A stretch of DNA of 42,201 bases from Butyrivibrio sp. (GTDB lineage: Bacteria; Bacillota; Clostridia; Lachnospirales; Lachnospiraceae): the NCBI GenBank assembly GCA_015056495.1, contig SVGC01000005.1, positions 13,265 to 55,465 of the forward strand, given 5' to 3'. The stretch's first letter is position 1, and each line of letters starts with the position of its first letter. Below the pieces are notes generated by a model. It had not been told where the DNA came from, did not search any database, and worked only from the letters and a program-made list of their open reading frames with translations. Below, in pieces: positions 1 through 10,600 of the stretch. A program made the position numbers and the translations under genes.

Positions 1-40
1 AAAAAATCTCCAAATGCAGGCCCCTGTATTTGGAGATTTT
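1..40 (-). terminator. Rho-independent terminator of the tRNA operon
   Basis: The arms ATCTCCAAATGCAGG and CCTGTATTTGGAGAT form a near-perfect 15-bp stem. On the minus strand it is followed by a run of Ts (the A-run at 1-6). It lies just beyond the 3' end of tRNA-Lys, so it would end the minus-strand tRNA transcript. Confidence 0.85.
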
Positions 41-44
41 AGAA

Positions 45-119
45 GTGAGACACGTGGGAATCGAACCCACGACAACTTGATTAAAAGTCAAGTGCTCTAC
101 CAACTGAGCTAGTATCTCA
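45..119 (-). tRNA. tRNA-Lys (TTT)
   Basis: The minus strand gives a full cloverleaf. The acceptor stem is TGAGATA/TGTCTCA with one T-G pair, the anticodon loop CTTTTAA sits in a CTTGA/TCAAG-type stem, and the T-arm reads GGTTCGATTCC. The anticodon is TTT. No CCA is encoded. It is the last gene of the operon and is followed by the terminator at 1-40. Confidence 0.96.
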
Positions 120-129
120 TAATTAAAAA

Positions 130-201
130 CTGGGCTAGCGGGATTCGAACCCACGAGTGCAGCAGTCAAAGTGCTGTGCCTTACCGCTTGGCGATAGCCC
201 A
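130..201 (-). tRNA. tRNA-Gln (TTG)
   Basis: The acceptor stem TGGGCTA/TAGCCCA and the anticodon stem CAGCA/TGCTG with loop CTTTGAC give anticodon TTG. The T-arm contains GGTTCGAATCC. No CCA is encoded. It lies 10 bases from tRNA-Lys in the same operon. Confidence 0.96.
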
Positions 202-269
202 ATGCATCACAAAGCAATTTAAATGATATCGCGGGAATGAATCTCATCGACTCAAACGAAATAAAAAAG

Positions 270-344
270 GGTGGATAGTGGGACTCGAACCCACGGTCTC
301 CAGAACCACAATCTGGCGCGTTAGCCAACTACGCCATACCCACC
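270..344 (-). tRNA. tRNA-His (GTG)
   Basis: The acceptor stem is GTGGGTA/TATCCAC with an extra 5' G opposite C73, the usual tRNA-His identity pair. The anticodon stem CCAGA/TCTGG holds loop TTGTGGT, giving GTG. The T-arm contains GGTTCGAGTCC. No CCA is encoded. Confidence 0.96.
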
Positions 345-475
345 ATATATTTAGCAGCCCATCCCGCTGCTTCGCTAAACATGAGGGGAACTGTGCACAT
401 ACATTGTGATCCTGAAATACAGTCTAAAGCGAAAACACTATAAGAGATCTACAATAATTCCTTTTCTCATGAAAA

Positions 476-549
<74 letters not shown>

Positions 550-578
550 ATATTAGTTATGTGTATGAAATACACAAG

Positions 579-649
579 AGCAGGTGATGGGAATCGAACC
601 CACGTATCCAGCTTGGAAGGCTGGTGTTCTACCATTGAACTACACCTGC
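579..649 (-). tRNA. tRNA-Gly (TCC)
   Basis: The 71-base cloverleaf has acceptor stem GCAGGTG/CACCTGC and anticodon stem CCAGC/GCTGG with loop CTTCCAA (anticodon TCC). The T-arm contains GGTTCGATTCC. No CCA is encoded. Confidence 0.96.
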
Positions 650-694
650 GTACCGACTTGGTTAACCAAGTCATACGCAATAGGCGATAAAAAG

Positions 695-769
695 TCGGGG
701 TGACAGGATTCGAACCTGCGACCCCCTGCTCCCAAAGCAGGTGCTCTAGCCAAACTGAGCCACACCCCG
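695..769 (-). tRNA. tRNA-Pro (TGG)
   Basis: The acceptor stem CGGGGTG/CACCCCG with discriminator A and the anticodon stem CCTGC/GCAGG with loop TTTGGGA give anticodon TGG. It is the promoter-proximal gene of the minus-strand operon. No CCA is encoded. Confidence 0.96.
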
Positions 770-817
770 ATTTGTTTTCCGGCTCTTATTTATTGCTCAC
801 CGCCGGACGCAAGTAAG

Positions 818-847
818 ATTATATATTACTATAGGGATTATTGTCAA
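818..847 (-). promoter_or_regulatory. Sigma-A promoter of the tRNA operon
   Basis: On the minus strand a consensus TTGACA (842-847) is followed after 18 bases by a consensus TATAAT (818-823), about 50 bases before tRNA-Pro. Perfect consensus boxes are typical of stable-RNA promoters. Confidence 0.8.
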
Positions 848-937
848 CACTATTTTTCAAAATTTTTTATTAGTTTTTATTTGCACGATAATCTGAACAT
901 ATAATCAACTGCGTCAGCGAGCAAAGAGCTGATAAAA

Positions 938-2065
938 TCAATACTTTGACAGATAATTGATCTTATAGCTGATATGACCATCATTATAAAAATAAATTGC
1001 TAAATATGATGGCAATCTACCCTCTTGTCTCGGATAAGATAAACTTCCAGGGTTAAAAATATAGATTCCATCCTCTTCTGTAGCGACAGGTTTATGTGTA
1101 TGACCATACATTACAATGTCTACTCCCCTGTCTCTGGCTTCATCTATTATATTTTCATAGCCCATTGATACAAGATACTGGTGCCCATGTGTCACCCATA
1201 TCTTATGTCCCTTTATTTCAAATTCCTGCTCTTTTGGCAGATCTGAAAAGAAATCATTATTTCCCGATACCATTTTAACCGGACATTCAGAAACAGCTTC
1301 CAAAACATCCTCTGTTCCCTCTACATCACCACAATGTATCACCAGGTCTGCATCGGATTCATCCTGTAATACCTGATAATAGTTATTATTTCTTCCATGA
1401 GTATCACTTACTACTATTACTTTATAATAATCGCTGGCATTGCTATCCTTCATGATAGCCACAAGTTTTTCCTGCATAGCCCTTAGAGCCTTGCCTCTAT
1501 GACTGATAGCATTTTTCTCTTCTTCAGAGATCTCTGCTGAAGTCTTACCATATTCAGGCAGGTAAAAAATAGGATCATATCCAAATCCATTTTTGCCTTC
1601 TATAGTATATCCAATACGTCCTTCCATAGTACCACGCACTACTTCAGTCTTCCTGTCCTGAAATGCGGCTGCAATGGCACATACAAACCTTGCTGTACGC
1701 TTCTCATCAGGTACACCTTCAAGACGGTCTATAAGATTCTGATTTTTGATATCATAAGAGGTATCATGTCCCATGTATCTGGCAGACATAATACCCGGTT
1801 CTTTGTTCAAATAATCGATTTCCAGACCGGAATCGTCAGCAAGCACTATAGTGTCGCTTCCATACTCCGTTTTATTGTTTTTGAGCCATTTTGCCACTGT
1901 ATCGGCTTTGATCATGGCATTTTCTTCAAATGTGGTACCATTCTCCTCGATATCTTCGTCAAAGCCAGCTTCCTTCATGGAGATGACTTCTGCTCCAAGA
2001 GGAGCCATTATCTCACGAATTTCGCGAAGTTTGTCCTTGTTTCCTGTCGCAAAAACTATTTTCAT
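938..2065 (-). CDS. Fused XTP/dITP pyrophosphatase (RdgB/HAM1) and YfcE/MJ0936-type phosphoesterase
   Basis: Residues 1-205 are an RdgB/HAM1 non-canonical purine NTP pyrophosphatase, which hydrolyses XTP/dITP to the monophosphate and keeps these bases out of nucleic acids. It shows the N-terminal TGNK (7-10), FEENA (46-50), ADDSG (76-80), GFGYDP (160-165) and SHRGKAL (188-194). Residues 214-375 are a calcineurin-like metallophosphoesterase of the YfcE/MJ0936 type, with metal motifs SDTHG (220-224), HCGD (244-247), GNND (268-271), THGH (292-295) and GHTH (321-324). Each half is complete and near family length, so this is a fusion and not a remnant. The start has GGGAGAG three bases upstream of ATG. 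It lies 127 bp after the degenerate amidase gene. The substrate of the C-terminal half is unknown. Confidence 0.93.
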   Translation of the reverse strand: MKIVFATGNKDKLREIREIMAPLGAEVISMKEAGFDEDIEENGTTFEENAMIKADTVAKWLKNNKTEYGSDTIVLADDSGLEIDYLNKEPGIMSARYMGHDTSYDIKNQNLIDRLEGVPDEKRTARFVCAIAAAFQDRKTEVVRGTMEGRIGYTIEGKNGFGYDPIFYLPEYGKTSAEISEEEKNAISHRGKALRAMQEKLVAIMKDSNASDYYKVIVVSDTHGRNNNYYQVLQDESDADLVIHCGDVEGTEDVLEAVSECPVKMVSGNNDFFSDLPKEQEFEIKGHKIWVTHGHQYLVSMGYENIIDEARDRGVDIVMYGHTHKPVATEEDGIYIFNPGSLSYPRQEGRLPSYLAIYFYNDGHISYKINYLSKY

Positions 2066-2192
2066 AATCTCTCCCAGTTTACTTCTTATATTTTCAGCAA
2101 ACAGTGTCTATGTTTAAACACTGCCAGTATGATCCTACATAAATAATATTACATTTAGTAATGTACTGCCGGATTTACTAATATAAGTTTTT

Positions 2193-3245
2193 TCATTCAT
2201 CCATTTTAGCAATAGATTGTATGATCCCGTTATATATACCCTGTGCCACTTTAGAAATGTATTTGCTATCTCCCAGACGCTTAGCATCTGATTCCTGCAT
2301 AACATTTCCTACGCTAAGAACAGTTGCAGGTATTTTGACATCTTTAATGATAGAAGTCTCATCCTCAAGCTCAGCAAGACCTCTGGCATTGGCAGACGCA
2401 GTTGCAACAACATTGCTCTCTATAGTATTGGCAAAATCAAGGTTTCCAAAGTTTCTAATAAAATAAGTACTATTATAGTAAGAAGCCACGCCTTCAGACA
2501 CTTCCAGATCACTATCTGCAGTCAGCTGAATATACATGTCTGCACCGGTTTCTTCTATAAAATCCAGTTTAAGTTCATCATCCCTGTATACATCAGATGT
2601 CCTTGTAAAAAAGATCTTAAAAGACTCATCTGCATCTTCATCAGTCAATTTCTTTAATTCCAATGCAATATTCAGATTAACATCTTTTTCCACAATATTA
2701 TCACTGCAGGCTCCCAGAAATTCACCACCTTGAAGTGGATCAACCACAACGATATGTTCATAAATATCCTTAGGATCTGCAAATCTGATCACAATGCTAT
2801 TGTCTGTAAGTTCGCTAAAACTTTCATACAAGCCATCCAGCTGGAAAACAAGAGCCACTTCTCCCTCTTCATTTTGAGGAATACATATTGCAGACTCCAG
2901 ATTGTCTATATCTGCAACCAATGGATTGGTCTGATAAAACGCCACATCCTTGGCATCTATAAACAGAACTATCCTGTGCTCAATATATCTGTTTTCAAGC
3001 CTTACGTTCTCAGAATGCACGCCACCAGGTAGCGGAATAATAAGTGCTCCTTCTTCTTCCGCCCCCATAGGCTGCCTTGCCCTGAGTGAATATGAATCCA
3101 ACGTAGTTTCTGAATAATAATCATTTTCTGCGGCATCAGCAATGATGATACGCTTGGTGCCTGCTCTATAGAACATAACTGACAAAGCCAGCACAGCATA
3201 AACACTGGCTGCTATTGCCGTCTTTTTATACCCCTCTTTATTCAT
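2193..3245 (-). CDS. Membrane-anchored Amidase_3-like protein with lost zinc ligands
   Basis: This 350-residue protein has one N-terminal membrane segment (about 9-27), a beta-rich region (about 65-160) that may be AMIN-like, and a C-terminal domain (about 164-345) resembling N-acetylmuramoyl-L-alanine amidase (Amidase_3). Family landmarks are visible: VVVDP, EKDVNLNIALELKKL, FTRTSD, and a C-terminal segment with DAKRLGD. In active enzymes the zinc ligands come from DPGHGG, the E of EKD, and the H of IHAN, with a late catalytic Glu. Here the first is DPLQGG (169-174), only the EKD Glu (186) remains, the IHAN position reads LTAD (241-244), and the Glu position appears as Ser. It is probably non-catalytic, perhaps a wall-binding or regulatory protein. 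It follows the methyltransferase gene by 93 bp. Confidence 0.75.
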   Translation of the reverse strand: MNKEGYKKTAIAASVYAVLALSVMFYRAGTKRIIIADAAENDYYSETTLDSYSLRARQPMGAEEEGALIIPLPGGVHSENVRLENRYIEHRIVLFIDAKDVAFYQTNPLVADIDNLESAICIPQNEEGEVALVFQLDGLYESFSELTDNSIVIRFADPKDIYEHIVVVDPLQGGEFLGACSDNIVEKDVNLNIALELKKLTDEDADESFKIFFTRTSDVYRDDELKLDFIEETGADMYIQLTADSDLEVSEGVASYYNSTYFIRNFGNLDFANTIESNVVATASANARGLAELEDETSIIKDVKIPATVLSVGNVMQESDAKRLGDSKYISKVAQGIYNGIIQSIAKMDE

Positions 3246-3338
3246 GACATCCTCCGGTTATGTTGTCATTACCAGTATTATGAAGAATCACCAACTCACA
3301 ATAATTTTAAGCCACTTCGTACTTCAAATAAAAAACCA

Positions 3339-4505
3339 TTACACGTTAGGCTGTTGGTTATTTTTACGCGGCGGTTTTGGTCCCTGGAACTGGTAAAAAT
3401 ATGTCTTTAACATACCGTTATAGATTTTCCTGTTCTTATCTGCTTTTCTACCTATATATTTCTCAGCCTGCTCATATCCTGTAATAAGATACATAGACCA
3501 GCTGTCCAGCGCCTTATAACGCTCTCCAATGGTCCTGTAGAGATCCGGAAGTTCATCCTTCTCACCAATACGCTCACCATAAGGTGGATTGCTGACAATA
3601 AAGCCATACTTTTTCCTGTGGCTAAGGTCAGCAATAGGTCTGGTCTGGAAATGGATCAACTTCTCAACGCCAGCTTTAGCTGCGTTGATACGGGCAATTT
3701 CAATCATGTCCGGATCTATATCATATCCCTGAATATCTGTATCAATATCAAGGTTGATCTCATCCCTCATCTCATCACGGACATCTTTCCAGTTGGCATC
3801 CGTAATAAGATGTTTCCAACTCTCAGCTGTAAAATGTCTGTTAAGACCAGGTGCTATGCCTGCTGCCATCATAGCCGCCTCTATAGGAAATGTTCCGCTA
3901 CCACAAAATGGGTCAACAAGTATCCTGTCCGCTTTCCAAGGAGTCAGCATAAGAAGTGCTGCTGCCAGATTCTCAGCGATAGGTGCTTTGGACTCAAGTC
4001 TTCTATATCCTCTTTTATGAAGGGAATCTCCTGTAGTATCAAGAGCAACAGTAACTTCATCCTTCATGATAAATACTCTTACAGGAAAACTCTCTCCGTC
4101 TTCCTTGAACCAGTCTGTATGATAGCTCTGCTTCATACGTTCAACCATGGCCTTTTTCATGATACTCTGTATATCAGATGGGCTAAAAAGCTTACTCTTG
4201 ACGCTTGAAGCCTTTTTTACCCAGAATTTACCATTCTCAGGAATATACTCTTCCCATGGAAGAGCCTTGGTTCCCTGGAAGAGATCTTCAAAACTCTCTG
4301 CATGGAAACCGCCCACTTTGATAAGTACTCTCTCAGCACTTCTAAGGCATATATTTGCCCTGCAGACAGCATCTGCATCACCAAAAAAGGTGATCCTGCC
4401 ATCCACAACCTCTGTGATATCATATCCCAGATCAAGGATTTCTTTTTTCAGTACTGATTCCAATCCAAAATGGCATGGTACAACAATTTCAAATCTTTTC
4501 ATCAA
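3339..4505 (-). CDS. THUMP-domain class I SAM-dependent RNA methyltransferase (RlmL/YpsC type)
   Basis: This 388-residue protein has an N-terminal THUMP-type RNA-binding region (about 45-160) and a C-terminal Rossmann methyltransferase. The SAM-binding motif is DPFCGSGTFPIEAA (about 198-211) and the catalytic motif is NPPYGERIG (about 305-313), as in N2-guanine and N6-adenine methylases. Members are often annotated as N6-adenine-specific DNA methylase but belong with the RlmL N-terminal-half family that methylates 23S rRNA guanine. The exact target base cannot be read from sequence. It is the first of three co-oriented genes ending at 938. Confidence 0.9.
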   Translation of the reverse strand: MMKRFEIVVPCHFGLESVLKKEILDLGYDITEVVDGRITFFGDADAVCRANICLRSAERVLIKVGGFHAESFEDLFQGTKALPWEEYIPENGKFWVKKASSVKSKLFSPSDIQSIMKKAMVERMKQSYHTDWFKEDGESFPVRVFIMKDEVTVALDTTGDSLHKRGYRRLESKAPIAENLAAALLMLTPWKADRILVDPFCGSGTFPIEAAMMAAGIAPGLNRHFTAESWKHLITDANWKDVRDEMRDEINLDIDTDIQGYDIDPDMIEIARINAAKAGVEKLIHFQTRPIADLSHRKKYGFIVSNPPYGERIGEKDELPDLYRTIGERYKALDSWSMYLITGYEQAEKYIGRKADKNRKIYNGMLKTYFYQFQGPKPPRKNNQQPNV

Positions 4506-4580
4506 ATTCTCTTTCTAAAATTACATGTAGTTATTTATATTACTTTTTTATCCCCTATCTAACTATTTTATCAAATAAAC

Positions 4581-4617
4581 GAACAAAACACCACGCAGAG
4601 AATTCCCTGCGTGGTGT
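4581..4617 (-). terminator. Terminator after the CE8-PL9 gene
   Basis: Arms ACACCACGCAG (4588-4598) and CTGCGTGGTGT (4607-4617) form a perfect 11-bp stem with an 8-base loop. On the minus strand it is followed by GTTTTGTTCG, a moderate T tract. It lies 53 bases beyond the stop of the giant gene. Confidence 0.75.
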
Positions 4618-4631
4618 CTGAAATATCAGCA

Positions 4632-4663
4632 AGTTACTGTCACTCGCTCCAGTGATTGCAACT
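4632..4663. repeat. Short hairpin element shared with 34371-34410
   Basis: The string GTTACTGTCACTCGCTCCAGT occurs here, and an expanded version (GTTACTGT, then CACTCGCT, then GCTCCAGTAAC) occurs at 34371-34410. Both lie in the 3' region of a giant surface-protein gene next to its terminator hairpin. The inner arms TCACT/AGTGA can pair. Confidence 0.45.
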
Positions 4664-4669
4664 ACTATA

Positions 4670-7600
4670 TCAATGGATAAATAAATGTCTGATAAATGCT
4701 ATGAACTTGGCAAGCGCTCCAGCCTTAGCTGCGCTCACTACTGCGATTCCTGCTCCTGCAATTACTACAACAGCTGCTGCAGTTCTCTTTACAGGGAAGG
4801 TATCCTTTTTAGGAGTTTCCTCCTCATCAATTATAGTAACCTCTGATGAAGCTTCTGATGCAGAATTGTCAACAGAGCTTTCTGCTGATGCATCAACACT
4901 AGCCTGATCCTCTGTCTTCTGCTCTTCTGTACTTGCGCTGCTTGCTGCATTATCTGCATTTTCAGCCTTTTCATCATTATCAGCCTTGGCTACATCCTTA
5001 TTGCCATCATTCTTGCCATGTGTAGGTGTTGTTACTGATCTTGAAGCACCTGCAACTGCTGCCTCTTCTTCTGTTTCATCCTCATCTACAGTGCTTGATG
5101 AAGCTGCTGTAGAGCTTGAAGATGTTGTTGTAGTTGAAGAAGTAGTATCTGATGATGTTGTGTCTGAACTTGTTGTATCAGAACTTCCACCAGATGTTGT
5201 TGTCTCAGATGATGTACTGCCTGAAGATGTGCTTCCTGATGAAGTATTGCCTGATGAACCACTTCCTGTTGAAGACTCTTCACCAGTTGAAGGATCCTCT
5301 TCTGATGTGCTTCCTGAGATCTGGCTTACTTCTGTGATCTTAGCATAATCACCATCAAGTGTAGCTACTACGTCTTCTGCTTCGATTCCTGCTGCTTCAA
5401 GGGCTGCAATACCTGTTTCTGACAGCTGCATGAATCCGTTAAGGTTGATGCTGCCATCTGAATTTCTAAGGCTGTCACCAAGTGTATAAGCTGTTTCTGC
5501 TGTAGCATCTGGTGCTGTAAGGGATACAAACCAGTCATCTGTAACCTTAAGGCCATTAGTATTAGTTGATGCACTGCTGTTCCAATAGAAGTTCAGTGCT
5601 GAGTAGATCTTGCCTGTATCCTGTGTGCCTTTTGTCTTGATCGTCTCGTCAACATCTGTGCCCTGACGATATGACATAACGCCTTCAGCATAGAAGTCTG
5701 TGTTAGCTGTGTCATTTGTATAGAAAGCTACATTGCTTCCACCATTATTGAATGATGAGCTGTTATAAACCTGAATATCCGGGCAGCTGTTAGAATCAAT
5801 ACCCTTAGCCTTGTTGTTAAATGCAAGAGAGTTGATCAGCTTGTGATATCCTGTGATGCTTGAACCACCCATCTTAAATCCATTACCATTTCCTTCATTT
5901 GTTCCGTCTACGCCGTAGCCGTTGTCAAATGCAAGACAGTTCTGGATAGTTACTACGCCGATGTTACCTGTTTCAACCTTGGCAAAAAGATCCCAACCGT
6001 CATCTGCGTTGTTGTAAGCGATACATCCGTCAAATACAATTCCATCACCAACTGTAAGCTTAGCTGCAAATCCGTCTGCATCTTCATAACCAGCATCTGC
6101 ATTGCTGAATGAAGTACAGTTAAGGATCAGGTCATAGCTTGGCCAGTCTTCTCTTGAATCTGTTGAAAGGTATCTGCTTACCTGAATACCTGTATTTCCA
6201 TTCTCATAAGCCTTGATGTCTTCAAACTTAGAATAGCTTCCGGATATCTGTAAGCCTTTAAGTGAGTTACCTGACTTAGTTACATCAATGCTCTTTACAT
6301 ACCAGTAATCACCTGCAAATACAAATCCTGCGCACTTGCTTCCAAAGTTAAATATTGGTCTCTCATCTTCGTCTGCAGGCTTCATTGTGATAACTTCATC
6401 AGCTGTTCCATCTACACCTCTTTCCACAGTAACTGTAGAAGTAAGGTTGTACTCTCCACCAGCAAGGAGGATAGTCTGTCCTGCCTGAACATATTTAACT
6501 GCTGTATAGATATCTACAGGGTTTTCTTTGCTACCATCACCTGAAGATGTACCATCCTGAGATACATAAATGTACTCATCATCATTGATAGTTGCATATT
6601 TTACTGTATGACTAAATGTAACTGTTTCATATGATGACAATAACTGATATTCATCATCTTCCGGATGGAAATCAGGATCTGGAGTTACTGTCACTGTAAA
6701 CTTATTGTCGCCCTTTACAAGCTTAGTATCAAAATCGTATGCTGTATCAGCTTCTACAGCCTCTTCATCAGCGATCACGTTGCCTTCTGAATCAACGATT
6801 GTTACTGTACCATCTGCATTTCCTGTGTAACGAAGTACATAGTCAGCCTTATTTGCATTAGCTGCAGATACAACCTTATAAGAAGGAGTTACATATGTAA
6901 CAGGACGTTCTTCTGCGGCATCATCATCCTCTGGATTTACCAGTGTAAGGACAATATCGCTAAATGTTGCTGTAGCATTTCTTGAGGCAAAAAATCCTGC
7001 ATATACATAATCAGCATCAATCTGCTCAAGAGCTTCTGTATCATAATACTTCTTAGTTGTAGTATTGCCATCAGCATCTGTGTAGCTTACGAAATAACCA
7101 GTATTGTTCTTTCTGATAGTAAGCTTAAGCTCTGTAAGAGTATTTGGTAAATCTGTGTTTGCAATAGTACCTGATGTCTCATTACCAATGAGGTTATATG
7201 TTCCTGCACCTAACTGTCCACCTGATGTCTCAAGGGTAGTCATAGTAGATGAGAAATCACTTGTTATTGTAGCTGTATCATTGGCCTGAAGAAGGCTCAA
7301 GTTATCCTGTGTAACACCTACCTTTTCCTGTGAGCCAAGACCTATCTTCATTGTTACCTTTGAAGCTGTTGTATCATCTGTAACTTCTCCAGCTGTTGTA
7401 TCATAGTAATACTCTACCTTGGTAGCACTGGCCATGTAGGAGTTATTCCAAAATACTGATGTATCTCCATTTACGCCTACGCTATCTGCAGCCATAAGAC
7501 CAAAGCCTTCCTGACCGTTTGAATATGTCCATGAATCAACTGTCACTGTAGCTGATAAAGTAAAGTTCTTATCTGCAGGAATTGTTGCATAGTAGAATGC

Positions 7601-10600
7601 AAGTCCATCTGTTGAAGCTGGTACAAGCTTACCTTTGCCTCCTGTAGAAGCTACTGTAACAGAACCGTCATCATTAACAGTTGCCTTGTTGGTGGATGTT
7701 GATACGCCCTGTCCAAATGCTGAGAATGTCCACTCCTGTTCGCTATCTGCTGAAACTTCTATTTCTAAAGAACTTGAATCAGATGTATCTTCTCCACGAA
7801 CTGCTACGATTTCAAACTTATAAGTATGACCTACAGTAAGTCCTTCAAATAAATGAGAGTATTCTGTAGATGTATTAGTTACAACTGCCTCAGGTGTATA
7901 TGTTACTTCTACTGCGTCTGCTGTAGTATCTGTCTCATCTGTAGCTGTAAGTACATAAGACTCTGCTTCAGATACAGAATAGAACTTAACATTAACATTT
8001 CCTGAACCTTTATTTACTGCATTTTTGAACTGAGGTGCTGTAAGTGGCAGTACAAATTCAAATGCATCTGATTTTTCGCTTGTCTTAACTTCCTCTTCAT
8101 CCGTTCTTGAAAGTGTTGCTACAAAATAGTAGCTTCCACTTACTGAAGGAGTAAATGTCAGTGTAAACTCACTCTTTTCTGCTGCTGACTTAGATGTAGA
8201 TATCTCTTCACCTTCAGCATCATACATTGTAACTGAAAGTGCATCTCCGCCATCTGTGCCAATTAGAGAATCAACTGTTACATCAACTTTATTGGAATCA
8301 TCTGCATTAAGTTCAACAGACTTAATAACAGGTGCTGCAACGCTGCTCCAATCTGCTCTTACTACTTCAGGCTGCTCGCCGTCAGTAACCTCTACTTTGA
8401 AGATATAGTTGTTGGCTGTGCCACCTAAATAATATGTTCCAGCCTTTTCAAGTGTAAGCTCTGACAGATATGCTGAGTTCTTTGTTGAGCCTTCCGATGT
8501 TACAGCTACCTGATTACCTGATGCATCAAGAATAGCCATTTCACGACCAGCATCACCAGCTGCCCACCAGATCTTAACATTGGCATCATCACTTGCAGTA
8601 GTAAACTTGATTGAGTTTTTCGCTGTATTTACTGCTCCGCCCAAATTAATTCTCTGAGATGATGTATAGTCGTCACTCCAAGTCTTTGTACTTGAATCAA
8701 CTTTAGAACTTGAGCTGTAGATAATTGTGAAATAGTTGTCTGTTCCCGCTACCTCAGTATCACCATCTGCCTTTGCACCTTTGTCAAATGCAGTAAGAGC
8801 TGATGATTCAAGTGTATATACTGTAGTAGTTTCTTCATCTGTAGAAGACTCGGTCTCTGGAGATTCAGGTTCTTCTTCTGTTGTTCCATCAGGGAATGTG
8901 ATAGTCATATCATTACCATGCTCTGTAAATGGATCCCAGTCTCCAAGGAATGCACCTACGCTGATTGCTGTACCATCTGAGCATACTGCAGTCTCTGGCT
9001 GCTGAGCCCATGATACACGAGCTGCACTATTGTCTTCGCCTGATACTTCATATGTGCCGTACTCTACACATCTTGCTGATTCACCGCCAAGAGTGGTATT
9101 CCATCCTGTAGGCTGGATAAGAGATATTGTAGATTCTGCATCATACACATATTTTCCATCTGAAGCTACAGTCCAGTTAGTTGCTTCAACAATAGTATCA
9201 AAGAATACTACCTCTGAAGTATTAGCCTGCCATGGTCTTCCGAACTGTCCAGGTTTTGAAGTATAGCTTGATGCTGTATCTACGCCTGGAGTTGTGCTTG
9301 TAACTGTGCAGTTGTACATCAGATAGCCGCGTGTACTTGCGCTTGTCTGCTGTGCAGCTGTGATATATGCTACGTCATTATTATTTTCACTTGTATTAAG
9401 AACAAGATCACATTTTGCAAATACAGCTGTCATACCACCAAAGATATAGTCTGTACCGCCATAGATTGCGCAATCATAAAATGCTGCTGTTGCTGATGCT
9501 CCGCCATAGAGTGTATCCTGACGTCCGATAATACGACATCCTTCAAAATAACTCTCTGTTGCTGATGAAGTAAGAGCAAGTGCTGCAGCTCTTTCTACAT
9601 ATGATTTATTCTGAACTGTTGTATCATAAGCTGCCATATCAGCTCTAGCTACAGAACCTTCTTTTGCTCCGCTCTGAGCTACAATCACGTCTTCTGCAGC
9701 CTTAGCAGATACGTACTGGTTAAAAGAGTTCTCAAAAATGATATTCTCTGCTTCAAATCCGGATGCAGAAACAACAACTGTCGCATTCCAGTATGTGCCT
9801 GTTCCGGAACCAGGATTGATCACTGAAGCATAACCATTTTCCTTGTTAACAGCAAGAACATCGCTATCATACTTGTAGTCGCTGCCCATACTGTAATATG
9901 TATAACCATGTCCATAGTACCATGTGATACGTACTGCGTTCTCATCAATATCTACACCGGAATTGGTAAGTGTATTGGTTGGGTTAGCGCTTGCATTCTT
10001 AAGTGTTACGTCTGGAACATCGATCACAAGCATCTCTTCATAGTTACCAGGTTCAATACTGATAGTAACTCTCTGGCCATCTTCTCTATCCATGAGGCGA
10101 ACAGCTTCAAGAGCCTCTCCAATTGTCTTATAATCAGCTGTATCAGAAGATCCAACTGTAAGTTCTGCTGTGTAGTCTGTCTGATATACTGTAGCGATCT
10201 TAGTAATATATGAAGAACCAAGAACTGTTATATCAAATGTTCCTGCACTTCCTGTGTAATTGTATGTAAATGTCTCGCTTGTAGATGTAGAACCAGTCTT
10301 AACATTTACTGATTTTTCAGTTTCATCTTCAAAATAATATGAATACTGATAGTTGGCTGTAACCTGGATCTGGCAACTGCCCTTTACCGGAACTGAGATC
10401 GTACCAGCACCTGAATAGAGGTATACGCCGTTGTGTGATCTGCCATTTGTCCAGGATAAACCATTGTATGTTCCTGAGGTTGCATTAGCAAATTTTGCAG
10501 TAAATGCAGCATCGCTGAAATCCCACTCAGTAATATCAGATGAAAAACTGATCTTCTTGGTAACATCAGCACCATTTACAATAAGGTTACTTGTAAGCTG

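Noticed and set aside
3618..4208. A 196-residue plus-strand frame opposite the methyltransferase
   Set aside because: No ribosome binding site or family, and it lies wholly antisense to a well-supported enzyme gene.
5090..5290. Repeat array in the Ser/Thr-rich tail of the giant pectinase
   Set aside because: It is low-complexity coding sequence for a stalk, not an independent repeat element.
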